64,000 nucleotides of DNA from CAXTPV01 sp965276715 (GTDB lineage: Bacteria; Pseudomonadota; Alphaproteobacteria; Acetobacterales; Acetobacteraceae): NCBI GenBank assembly GCA_965276715.1, contig OZ255622.1:2480001-2544000 (forward strand), read 5' to 3'. The position numbers were made by a program, and so were the translations under genes. Below, one piece after another: positions 25,718 through 33,474 of the stretch. The notes beneath the pieces are model-generated. The model made no database searches. It was not told where the DNA came from and worked only from the letters and a program-made list of their open reading frames with translations. The stretch's first letter is position 1. Each line of letters opens with the position of its first letter.

Positions 25718-26617
25718 TTAGGGCGCTAGCGGAAAGCCCCCAGCCGGTGCGGGCGCGCTCGGATATGACGGCGCTACCAGAGGGACAACCGGATTGTATG
25801 AGAGGGGCAAGAATGACCAAGTTGAGCTATCGAGGCCGTTTCCATTCAAAGCCCACTCTCCGACAAGTCCGAGAGAGTTGGAAGGCCTCGGGAATTGCAC
25901 GGGGGCATATGCTGGGATCCCCGATCCGTTGACGTCGGCCCAGCATTCGGCTTCGTCTATCTCGCCGGAGAAAGACGAGAGAGCGGAACCCGAGTTCGTC
26001 GTGAAGCCAACTCCGCCGCCGCCGATCGAGGTGACGATTGAGGAGTATCCGCCGCTCGGCGGCGTGATGAGCACAGGATTGGTGAAGGTAACCGGAACGG
26101 CGCCGAATATTGAGACGAGCACGCCTGAGTCATCTTGTCCCGATAGCGTTCCGATTGGAGCTGCGGCAGATGGTTCCGCCAACGCAGCAGCATTCATAGT
26201 CGCGTCGAGATGATGCCAGTTGCCATCGTTGATCGGCACGCGCCCGACGATGAAAACGGATCCGGAGCCATAGACCGGATAGCCAGAAGTGTCTTCGGCC
26301 ATGTAAAGGTATTGATCCCCCATGATGAGCTGCGGTGCCGCTGGGGGTGCCAGTGGCGCCTTCACCCAAGCGTCTTTCGTGAAGCTCTTGGCTCCAACAG
26401 GGTAGCAGGCGCCAGTTGGCGTGACGCCATAGCCTCCATTCAGCGCACCGGTCCCGAGGATTGCGGCGGTCGTGTCGTATGTTGCGCCGGTCATTGTTAG
26501 ATTATTGCCCACCGCCATCGCCATCTCGGGCGCCAGCAGGGCAGCCGCAGCGGCCAGGGGACCGATCAGGCTGTATCGGCGACTGAGGGCAACCGACTTG
26601 CATCTGGTGGTAATCAT
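25718..26617 (-). CDS. Secreted LamG/ConA-like phage-island protein
   Basis: 299 aa from the ATG at 26617, which has AAAGGA upstream. The N-terminus is a Sec signal peptide (RRYSLIGPLAAAAALLAPEMAMA, cut near residue 35). The body has the LamG/concanavalin-like pattern: AWVKAPLAPPAAPQLIMG, INDGNWHHLDATMN, FSGEIDEAECW and GLVGEWALNGNGLDSSTW. Such domains bind glycans. An exported protein inside a tail gene run is unusual for phage structure, which points to a moron-like cargo gene or a receptor-binding role. Confidence 0.72.
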   Translation of the reverse strand: MITTRCKSVALSRRYSLIGPLAAAAALLAPEMAMAVGNNLTMTGATYDTTAAILGTGALNGGYGVTPTGACYPVGAKSFTKDAWVKAPLAPPAAPQLIMGDQYLYMAEDTSGYPVYGSGSVFIVGRVPINDGNWHHLDATMNAAALAEPSAAAPIGTLSGQDDSGVLVSIFGAVPVTFTNPVLITPPSGGYSSIVTSIGGGGVGFTTNSGSALSSFSGEIDEAECWADVNGSGIPAYAPVQFPRPSNSLGLVGEWALNGNGLDSSTWSFLPLSYNPVVPLVAPSYPSAPAPAGGFPLAP

Positions 26618-26853
26618 TGCGGTTCCTTTCTTTGGCATCGATCTCGTTTGTCGGTCTCCGCCACGATCATCTGATCGCGCAGACCGGGCGGACACTTTCT
26701 CATCCAGGGAAGGATCCCTCGTCGCTGTGCTTCTTCCGCGGACATCCAGCTCGAGGGTCCGGTTTGGAACCATCGGCCCGGCGGGCATCGCTTCGGCAAG
26801 TATCGGCCGGCGACCAGGATTGCCTCACCCGCCGACGGCGCCGGCTGCATCGC
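26614..26853 (-). CDS. Small hypothetical protein, capsid N-terminus-like motif
   Basis: 79 aa, started by an ATG with AGGAG 7 bp upstream. Residues about 25-45 read WFQTGPSSWMSAEEAQRRGILPW. A similar pattern, WIRTGPNGWTQASAMDQLGKRAW, begins the major capsid protein next door. Basic, Trp- and Pro-rich. It overlaps the following secreted-protein start by 4 bp (ATGA). Function unknown. Confidence 0.55.
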   Translation of the reverse strand, partial: AMQPAPSAGEAILVAGRYLPKRCPPGRWFQTGPSSWMSAEEAQRRGILPWMRKCPPGLRDQMIVAETDKRDRCQRKEPQ

Positions 26854-27148
26854 GCCGCTCCTGACCGATCTTGACACCAGCGCCTGACCGGATGATCTCG
26901 AGCGCGACGGTCGACGGAAAGCCGGCGGATGTTCCCCGCTGATATGCGGTGAGCTGACCGGCGACGAAAACCGTTGTGAAGCGCTTGAAGACAATGGTGA
27001 TTTCGTCCCCGTTGGGCGCGTAAGTTGCGATCGACGTCCGCGCGATCGGTTGCTCTACCGCTCGAGGTTCATTCCGCGGCTCGGTGGAACGGGCTTTCGT
27101 GACTTCAGCGGCGACAAGCGCTGCCAGGGCCTGCGGCGTGATCTCCAT
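26825..27148 (-). CDS. Hypothetical phage protein
   Basis: 107 aa (MEITPQALAALVAAEVTKA, NGDEITIVFKRFTTVFVAGQLTAYQRGTSAGFP, EIIRSGAGVKIG). It follows the capsid gene by 3 bp and overlaps the next gene by 29 bp. The pattern resembles small head-completion or neck-region proteins in position only; no family recognised. Confidence 0.55.
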   Translation of the reverse strand: MEITPQALAALVAAEVTKARSTEPRNEPRAVEQPIARTSIATYAPNGDEITIVFKRFTTVFVAGQLTAYQRGTSAGFPSTVALEIIRSGAGVKIGQERRDAAGAVGG

Positions 27149-27151
27149 CGT

Positions 27152-28696
27152 CTACGCCCTTCCCGGCTGAACACCGCCAGGCGCGTTTGCAGCGACGTTT
27201 CCTGGCACGTTCGATCCAGTGACGGGCGCGCCCCACGTGGACGCTGCAGCCGATCCGTCGCCTGATAGGGCTTGATTGTAGAACGGACTGCCCCCGGATG
27301 TGCCGGTTCCCGGGGGCGCCCACCCAGGGAGCGTCGCGACGATGACGGAGCCGGTGTGCCGCAGTCCGATGTCGCCCTCGGTCATTGCTCGGAAGGCTGT
27401 TTGATCACGGCTAAATGTGCTCACTGTCGCGCCAGTGGAGTCCGCATAGGTTGCGGCGTCGCTCGTATCGATCCGCAGCTCAAGCGTATCGGCGATGATG
27501 ACGTCGGCGAAATCAACCAGAAACAACAGCGCACCAACGTAATCGGTAGACCCATTGATGCTGACGGCAAGGTTCGACGCAAGTTGTTGCGATGCGAAGA
27601 ACGGAAAGCCGAGCAACTTCCCCGTTTTGATTTCGTCCTTCAGGAGGAAGCCGCCCATCTGGTCACGGATTGTCTCAAGAAACCCGAACGTCAGCGGGTT
27701 GGATATCCATGTCGGCTTTCGCATCGGAGCCATCTGCATCCTCAGCGTCGCCTGGAGGCTCGTGAGTGTTCCGATCGTCTGTGTCGCAAGCGTTCCGTTG
27801 TCGAAAGCGATGAACGGCGTGACCGAGAAGGCTTGTGATGCAGGGATCCGGTTGAGAAAACCGACCGGCGAGCCCTTCGAACCGTCGCCCAGCATGAAGC
27901 CGAGATCTTCTCGACGAGCTATGGTCTGCACGAGGTCGTCTCGGAGGATTGTCGCGACGTCGAGCGGCGATCGCCGAAATAGATCATTCGAGACAGGAAC
28001 GAGCGCCGTCAACTTCTTGGCATTGAGCTGGATGTCGTCGAACGTCTGCTGCGAGGCGGTCAATTGATCAAGCTCACTCATATAAGCCGCTGTCGCTCCA
28101 CCGATAATCCGGGGAAGCGTGAGGTTACCTCCGGGCATTTCATAAAACTGCGGGCCCGCGCGTCGCACGACAACCTCGGCACGAAGCAGTTCGATCAACT
28201 GGGCGGAGAATGCTTGCGGAATTAGAGCGCCGCCGGTTGACGTGCCTGTGGTGTTGAGCGCTTTCGTGACGGCTTCGGCTGCCCTGGAGTTTGCGAATCG
28301 ACGCTCGACGAAGGCCGCGCCCTCTGCTCGTCCTTTCTTTTCCGAAACGAGAAGTCCGGCAATGACGACGCCTAGTTCGACGTCTCCGCCGATTGCCGTT
28401 CGCCGGCTTGTCTTCTCGCCGTAACCGAACCCGGTCAGCTTTTCTTGCCCTGCTCCCCTATCTTGAGACGTCGCCTCGGCGGCAATCTGGGCATCAAGCG
28501 TCGCGATCAGTTCCTTTCGCGATGCATGTGACCGGTTTGGACTAGCGGACGGACTTGCCCTCTTCACTGACGTCGATTTCATGACCTGAAAGGTCGGCGT
28601 CGTTGTCTTCACTCCAGACCAAGCTCTTTTTCCGAGCTGATCCATGGCCGATGCCTGCGTCCAGCCATTCGGCCCCGTGCGAATCCACTCGGTCAT
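27152..28696 (-). CDS. HK97-type phage major capsid protein
   Basis: 514 aa from the ATG at 28696. The conserved capsid region starts around residue 170: TGTSTGGALIPQAFSAQLIELLRAEVVVRRAG, then LTLPRIIGGATAAYMSELDQLTASQQTFDDIQLNAKKLTALVPVSNDLF and MAPMRKPTWISNPLTFGFLETIRDQ. The first about 165 residues are charged and helical and could act as an internal scaffold (delta) domain. No maturation protease gene is visible. The start overlaps the preceding stop by 4 bp. Confident family assignment. Confidence 0.92.
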   Translation of the reverse strand: MTEWIRTGPNGWTQASAMDQLGKRAWSGVKTTTPTFQVMKSTSVKRASPSASPNRSHASRKELIATLDAQIAAEATSQDRGAGQEKLTGFGYGEKTSRRTAIGGDVELGVVIAGLLVSEKKGRAEGAAFVERRFANSRAAEAVTKALNTTGTSTGGALIPQAFSAQLIELLRAEVVVRRAGPQFYEMPGGNLTLPRIIGGATAAYMSELDQLTASQQTFDDIQLNAKKLTALVPVSNDLFRRSPLDVATILRDDLVQTIARREDLGFMLGDGSKGSPVGFLNRIPASQAFSVTPFIAFDNGTLATQTIGTLTSLQATLRMQMAPMRKPTWISNPLTFGFLETIRDQMGGFLLKDEIKTGKLLGFPFFASQQLASNLAVSINGSTDYVGALLFLVDFADVIIADTLELRIDTSDAATYADSTGATVSTFSRDQTAFRAMTEGDIGLRHTGSVIVATLPGWAPPGTGTSGGSPFYNQALSGDGSAAASTWGAPVTGSNVPGNVAANAPGGVQPGRA

Positions 28697-29439
28697 GCCC
28701 GTTTCGATCTCTTTCGTGTGATGGGCTTGGCGGGCACGCGCTTCGGATCGGCCCACTGCGCGAACCCGCGTTCGACGAGCGGCCACGCCACCGCGGCATC
28801 GAAGCCTGCGACACTGCCGGCAGGGTAGCCGACCTGGTTAAAGCCGATCGGGACAATGGCGAACCGAAGGAAGCGCAGCGCGTGCAGTATCGGCCGCTCG
28901 ACCGGTGTCGAGATCGCTTGACGAAGCTGAGGGATGCGATCGGGCAATGACGTGAAGATGCCCCAATCAACGCGCGCATCGGCGATGGTTGGAAGCATTG
29001 CGAACCGGCTTTGGTGGGGGTTGAAACCGGCTTGCGCCGCCCGGATGTGGAGGGCGTGCACATCGTTCTGCACGCCGGCGAGCTTCCCCGCGAGATCTCG
29101 CGCTCTATGCGCCAGCGTCTCGAACGCGTCGACGAAGCTCAGCCACTCACCCTGACGTTCGCCGCGCCTTGCTCCCGGGATCATCCCGAGGAGTCCGTTT
29201 TCGCGCACATCGATCTCGTCGAGCTGAAAACTCAGTCGCCGGCGGCGGACGTCCAGCGCGGCAATTTCGGAGTCGGGCGCACTTCGCTCGAGTAGACGTC
29301 GCTCGACGTTTGGGATCGCCCGCACTGAGTCCTGCAGCGAGATGCGCTCGGACGCAAGTCGTTCCAGCTCTGCGTCAATTTCCGCGAGCGTGCTCGGCAA
29401 GCTGGAGACTTCTGGCGGTGGCTCCGGTCGTCTCGGCAT
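28693..29439 (-). CDS. Coiled-coil hypothetical protein upstream of capsid
   Basis: 248 aa. The first 95 residues are heptad-rich (LAEIDAELERLASERISLQDSVRAI) and the remainder is more globular. It overlaps the capsid gene by 4 bp and the ParB-like gene by 65 bp. Position between ParB-like and capsid genes resembles where a scaffold, portal-related or packaging protein would be, but nothing in the sequence supports a specific role. Confidence 0.55.
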   Translation of the reverse strand: MPRRPEPPPEVSSLPSTLAEIDAELERLASERISLQDSVRAIPNVERRLLERSAPDSEIAALDVRRRRLSFQLDEIDVRENGLLGMIPGARRGERQGEWLSFVDAFETLAHRARDLAGKLAGVQNDVHALHIRAAQAGFNPHQSRFAMLPTIADARVDWGIFTSLPDRIPQLRQAISTPVERPILHALRFLRFAIVPIGFNQVGYPAGSVAGFDAAVAWPLVERGFAQWADPKRVPAKPITRKRSKRA

Positions 29440-30313
29440 CGCTGATTTCCTGCGGTAGGTCTGAGTAGCTGTCGAGAACCGACAACGTCGGGAGCGTCCT
29501 AGGAAACGGCCCGTCTAGTATATCGTCGAGAGCTTCGGCAAAACGGGCCTGAGTATTCTGACAGGACCCATTCCAAGCCGCAACGAGCGCGGCAAGCTGG
29601 GCTTCCTCTGTGCGAATCTGGCGGTCATAGGCGCGTCGGCCGCCGGCCGACCTGACCATCTCATCTTCCACCGGATCCAACGACTGAACCGGTTTCTTGC
29701 CTCTCCGAAGCGTCAACTCATCGAGTTTCGCCATTGGATCAGCCGCCTTCGCAATCTCGAGGCGGGCCGTTTGGGTCGTGAGACCGGCCTCGTCGGCAGC
29801 CGATCGCACATGAGACGGGATGGCAGCGATCGCGAGTGCACGGCGGACTTCCGTCCGTTCGATCCCGAGTTCACGTGCCGTGAGGGCGACACCACCTTCG
29901 TTTCCCCGGCCACCCGCCACTGGCTCGGTGCGAAAGGTGGGCAATTGCCCAGGTTTTTCACTCCGAAGCGCCACCCACAGCGCGATCTGGTCGGAACGCT
30001 GCCCCAAGGAAAGGTCGCCTCTGTGCAGATTTTCGGCGACTTCCCACAACCGGCATGATCGCTCGTCGGTGTCCTCGGGCATCAGTGCGGCGTGGATTGT
30101 GGCATGTCCCAGGCGGCGAGCCGCTTCGAGGCGATGAAGGCCAGCGACCAAGACTAGTTTGCCATTTCGATCGACGACGGTGATGGGGTGGCGCAACCCG
30201 AGCTGGTCGATTGACTCCATCAAGCGAGTAACGGCGGCTTCGTCGAGCTGCCGCAGTCGACTTGGGACCTCGATCTCAGTCAGCGTCGCGACGATGATTG
30301 TGGCATCCGTCAT
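29375..30313 (-). CDS. ParB-like nuclease/partition-domain protein
   Basis: 312 aa from ATG 30313. The ParB N-terminal motif is clear: EVPSRLRQLDEAAVTRLMESIDQLGLRHPITVVD, then LVAGLHRLEAARRLGHATIHAAL. A helix-turn-helix-like region follows (LTARELGIERTEVRRALAIAAIP). In phages such proteins occur as regulators, nucleases or with terminases; in plasmids they act in partition. No ParA is present. Longer starts up to 30418 are possible but overlap the upstream gene more. An internal 14 bp palindrome lies within the gene. Confidence 0.82.
   Translation of the reverse strand: MTDATIIVATLTEIEVPSRLRQLDEAAVTRLMESIDQLGLRHPITVVDRNGKLVLVAGLHRLEAARRLGHATIHAALMPEDTDERSCRLWEVAENLHRGDLSLGQRSDQIALWVALRSEKPGQLPTFRTEPVAGGRGNEGGVALTARELGIERTEVRRALAIAAIPSHVRSAADEAGLTTQTARLEIAKAADPMAKLDELTLRRGKKPVQSLDPVEDEMVRSAGGRRAYDRQIRTEEAQLAALVAAWNGSCQNTQARFAEALDDILDGPFPRTLPTLSVLDSYSDLPQEISDAETTGATARSLQLAEHARGN
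29938..29951. repeat. 14 bp perfect palindrome inside the ParB-like gene
   Basis: TGGGCAATTGCCCA. A half-copy (TTGCCCAGG) recurs in the gap beyond the upstream gene near 30762. It could be a binding site for the ParB-like protein, but coding constraint is an alternative. Confidence 0.35.
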
Positions 30314-30728
30314 GGCTTGATGATCCGACAGGACGGTTGCAATCGGACCCGCAATTTTCTGCAACCGGTCGGACAGACGCGATGTCGTGAAGCCGGCGCC
30401 ATTCGATTGGCCGACCATCTCGAAGGCGAGCCAACGACATCAAAGTTGCTCGACGCGGGCCGGGGTTGCTTGGAGGCGCGAACCGGTCCGTCGGCCAGGC
30501 CGATAACAGATATGCGTTGAAGACGCCGGCGGCGGCCTTGGCGGCCCGTGTGGCAGGCAAACCGGGTGCAACGGTGTCTAGCAGGGCGCGAGCCGCGGCA
30601 CGGCGCTCCTGCTCCACCGCAACGAGGACGTCGATCGGTTTGAGCGGAAAGCGCCGAAGGTGGTCGCGTTCGTCCGCCGTCAAGCGAGCAAGGATCGCTG
30701 CCCGGGTTGCGCGCTGTCCGGGCGTCAT
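30276..30728 (-). CDS. Basic hypothetical protein of the island
   Basis: 150 aa. The N-terminal 60 residues are helical and charged (TPGQRATRAAILARLTADERDHLRRFPLKPIDVLVAVEQERRAAARALL). It overlaps the ParB-like start by 38 bp. An ATG at 30728 is chosen over a TTG at 30740. No family recognised. A small DNA-binding or packaging protein is possible from the charge pattern, but that is a guess. Confidence 0.45.
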   Translation of the reverse strand: MTPGQRATRAAILARLTADERDHLRRFPLKPIDVLVAVEQERRAAARALLDTVAPGLPATRAAKAAAGVFNAYLLSAWPTDRFAPPSNPGPRRATLMSLARLRDGRPIEWRRLHDIASVRPVAENCGSDCNRPVGSSSHDGCHNHRRDAD

Positions 30729-30894
30729 CCGGACCGCCAACGCGGGGTGAAAAGTTGCCCAGGTTTGGCAAATTTCTTCGGTTGCGAAAATTCTTCAATC
30801 GGCCGCGTGAAAGTTTGGTGGTGATGCGGTCTACGGACGGTCAGCCTGTAGGCTTCAACCGCCCCTAGGGGTGACGACGCGGGTGGTACTGCGG

Positions 30895-31012
30895 GTGATG
30901 CAGGTGATGCAGGTGATGTTTCCCGCCACGCGTACGAACTGTCACGTTCTGATACCGACACGTGACAGTTCATAGGGTCATGCCGAAACATCACCTGCAT
31001 GGCCTGCATCAC
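30895..31012. repeat. Nested inverted repeats next to the replication ATPase
   Basis: Outer arms 30895-30922 and 30985-31012 (about 28 bp, 26 matching) are built from tandem GTGATGCAG units. Inner arms 30936-30947 (GAACTGTCACGT) and 30960-30971 (ACGTGACAGTTC) are a perfect 12 bp stem with a 12-base loop. The right outer arm runs over the stop codon of the ATPase gene. Strong cruciform potential; it could be an origin, a primosome site or a terminator. Confidence 0.75.
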
Positions 31013-32607
31013 CTGCACGCCTTGACCGCCCACATAGCCGTGTCGGTTCGATCCCTGCTTACGCGCGTGATCTTGCATTTGTTTGCGATGCGACCCTCGT
31101 GACCTCGTAGCCAATACCCGAGGCGCTTGGTCGAGATGGCGCCGCGATCACTTCCGATGCGCCAAAGAACGTCACGCAGTTCGGGGCGAACATAGTCACC
31201 AGCACCATTGCCATAGCTTTCGTGTCGCTGATCAGCATGGTCGGCGATGTCGCGCACCGTGTACGCTTCTTCGCCAAGATCGCGTTGCCATAGCGCCATG
31301 ACTTCTCGCAGCTCATCGAGTTCCGGATCTTCCTGCCTCGCGACTTCCATCGTGGCGCACGGGTCCCCACAACCGAGCCAATGCAATGCACTTCGGACCT
31401 TGTCCGACCAAGCCTCAAAAGAGGCGAGCGGCTTCAGACAAGGCGCACCGGACGCTCCGAATGCGCGGACGATGGTGAGCGCTGCGGCGACATATCGGCC
31501 CCGATCCGCAAGCACCATGGAAACCGGATCAGTATCGAATTCGCGCAACTCGGGACGTTCAACGTTTGCGTCCAACGTGCAGAGCAGGGTTCTACGCACC
31601 ATGTCACCGCGAACGCGCAGCCCATTGCCGGTGGCGAACATGGTTGCGCGGCTCTCGATCTCACTGATGTCGGAACCCCCCAGACGGCGAATGCGGATCA
31701 AAGGACGCTCAACCGCTTGGCAAATGAGGTCACCGCCCAGCTCGCCGTTCAAGTTGTCGATCGAGAGGATTGGGAAGCCTTCGAGGAGCAGGCCGCCAAG
31801 CCGTTTCTCAGTCTCCTCGCCGGTCGAGCCTGCAGAAATTACCGGGCACGGCCTGCCGGTGCTGACTGCCGATGCGAGGTCGACGAGATAGCTTTTTCCG
31901 GTCCCGGCTGTGCTGGCGCGAATAGCGAACAGTGGTGCAACCGGCATCGCGCCGCGGACAACCGGCGTGACGAGTGCGGCGAGCGCAACAGAACGATCGG
32001 CCGTTGTGTCGACGAAGGGAAAGCCCTCGATCAGGGTCAAAAGATCTTCAAGCGCTTCCCGTGCATCCTCGATCGTTGGCCGCTCAGGGATGTGTGGCAG
32101 CCTCAGGGCGGGGTCTACGACATGGTAGAGCCGTGTCACTGCGTCATAGCCAGGTGCCGATAGGATGGATCCGTCCGGCCGCATCGTCGGCGCCGTGACA
32201 ACGCCAGCGATCGTCGGCACCGCCCACCGCCCGACGCGTGACAGGTGGATTGCGGCAATGTCTTTGGGTGGGTCGGCTGCCACCCATCCTCGTGCCCGCG
32301 CATCGTATTTTCGCCACGCTGCGGTTTGACAATAAAGGTCGACCAAAGCAGGGCTTGTCTGTATCTGCAGCGCAGCCATGATCGTCGTCCGGTCATGCGT
32401 CGCGGCAGCTTCGCGCGTGAACGGCCGGACGAGGTTTGAACCCCGCTGGTATATCGGCAATCCCGCCTCGATGATTGCGAGTTCCGCCTCGCTCACCAAG
32501 CGATCAAGCTCTCCAGCTTTAATGCGTATGATGCGTCGAAGCTCGCCCTCATCTTCGAGTTGGGAACTCGGACGTGATCGTTTCGATCGGCCAAATCCGT
32601 CAGGCAT
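31009..32607 (-). CDS. Phage/plasmid replication-type ATPase (SF3-helicase-like)
   Basis: 532 aa from the ATG at 32607. The central region has Walker A STAGTGKSYLVDL, a Walker B-like FPILSIDNLNGELGG and a sensor region SRATMFATGNGLRVRGDMVRR, the layout of superfamily-3-type helicase/ATPase of phages and integrative elements. The N-terminal about 190 residues could be a primase-associated region. The C-terminus has a winged-helix-like stretch (VRDIADHADQRHESYGNG). It overlaps the small upstream gene by 8 bp. A repeat structure lies at its 3' end. Confidence 0.75.
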   Translation of the reverse strand: MPDGFGRSKRSRPSSQLEDEGELRRIIRIKAGELDRLVSEAELAIIEAGLPIYQRGSNLVRPFTREAAATHDRTTIMAALQIQTSPALVDLYCQTAAWRKYDARARGWVAADPPKDIAAIHLSRVGRWAVPTIAGVVTAPTMRPDGSILSAPGYDAVTRLYHVVDPALRLPHIPERPTIEDAREALEDLLTLIEGFPFVDTTADRSVALAALVTPVVRGAMPVAPLFAIRASTAGTGKSYLVDLASAVSTGRPCPVISAGSTGEETEKRLGGLLLEGFPILSIDNLNGELGGDLICQAVERPLIRIRRLGGSDISEIESRATMFATGNGLRVRGDMVRRTLLCTLDANVERPELREFDTDPVSMVLADRGRYVAAALTIVRAFGASGAPCLKPLASFEAWSDKVRSALHWLGCGDPCATMEVARQEDPELDELREVMALWQRDLGEEAYTVRDIADHADQRHESYGNGAGDYVRPELRDVLWRIGSDRGAISTKRLGYWLRGHEGRIANKCKITRVSRDRTDTAMWAVKACR

Positions 32608-32842
32608 CGTCCGTAGCCCATCGCGACATTTCCGCGGCACCGACAATGATCGAGATCTCATCCCGCGCCTCGAACTCTCGCTCCCAATTGGGACCGGCAA
32701 GCAGCGGGATTACGCTATCCTCGACGAAACCGTATGTCAGTTCGCCCGCGAGAAGCCTCGCCATCAAGCGGCTCGTCATCGTGATCGCTCGCACGTAGTC
32801 AGGTTGGAAAATCGGTCGAACGCGTCTTTGCGGTCCAGCCAT
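32600..32842 (-). CDS. Small hypothetical protein
   Basis: 80 aa (VRPIFQPDYVRAITMTSRLMARLLAGELTYGFVEDSVIPLL, then EFEARDEISIIVGAAEMSRWATDDA). Directly upstream of the replication ATPase with an 8 bp overlap, so probably co-translated. No family recognised. Confidence 0.5.
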   Translation of the reverse strand: MAGPQRRVRPIFQPDYVRAITMTSRLMARLLAGELTYGFVEDSVIPLLAGPNWEREFEARDEISIIVGAAEMSRWATDDA

Positions 32843-32974
32843 CTCGGCGGTCCCTTGCTCTCATGCAGCTACTTGCGCAACGAGACCCGGAACTCTATCT
32901 TCGCAGTGTCAGCCGCAAGACTTTCCGGGCGCCGTTCACGTTGGTAGCGTGGACGGCGTTCTCGTATTTGGAGG

Positions 32975-33226
32975 TTACGTCATCGCTCGTCGCTGCTCGG
33001 GCACACTCGCACACAGCTCTTCCGACCGATGAGCGAAGGTGCGAGCCTTCTCCCATCTGTTGAGCGCCTCGGATGAATATCGGATCCGGCCACCGGCCTT
33101 CGTGTATGGAGGACCGCTTGATCTGGATCGCCAGAACATGACGGTCCTTTCGGTGACTCCCAGCCGAGAAGCTACTTGTGCGGTCGTGAGGTACTCGCCA
33201 GTCGGGCTGGCTCCCGTCTTTGCCAT
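32975..33226 (-). CDS. Excisionase-type HTH (MerR-like) protein
   Basis: 83 aa. YLTTAQVASRLGVTERTVMFWRSRSSGPPYTKAGGRIRYSSEALNRW is the classic helix-turn-helix-17/excisionase domain. GGGAAA lies upstream of the ATG at 33226; a start upstream at 33346 is possible but would add an unrelated stretch. Position just downstream of the integrase supports a directionality-factor role. Confidence 0.85.
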   Translation of the reverse strand: MAKTGASPTGEYLTTAQVASRLGVTERTVMFWRSRSSGPPYTKAGGRIRYSSEALNRWEKARTFAHRSEELCASVPEQRRAMT

Positions 33227-33319
33227 TGGAATTTCCCGGTGGATGGTGAAGAGGTTCCGCACACTGCTTTGCGAGCAATTACCAGGCAAGAAAAATCGGC
33301 AAAAATCAGCGATTAACAC

Positions 33320-33336
33320 TTCCGTCAGTGACGGAA
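33320..33336. promoter_or_regulatory. 17 bp palindrome upstream of the excisionase-type gene
   Basis: TTCCGTCA, one base, TGACGGAA: perfect 8 bp arms. It lies in the gap between integrase and excisionase-type genes, about 94 bp upstream of the latter's start. It may be an operator. Confidence 0.45.
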
Positions 33337-33474
33337 AATCCGGCAATGACTGTCGCTATACTTGTGACGCCAATCGTATCAGTGGCTTAGCTTGGCCCAC
33401 TCGTGGATGCGGGGATCGGCTTGACCTGCGGGGGCCATCCGGCTTTGGGCAAAGCGGTTGGCCCACAAGTCGCG

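Noticed and set aside
30895..31012. CRISPR-like repeats
   Set aside because: Repeats are 9 bp tandem units and inverted arms without spacers; no cas genes in the window.
30725..31114. 129-codon minus frame across the nested repeats
   Set aside because: Part is out of frame in the ATPase gene and part reads through repeats (VQVMQAMQVMF); composition does not look like a protein. It was left as repeat sequence.
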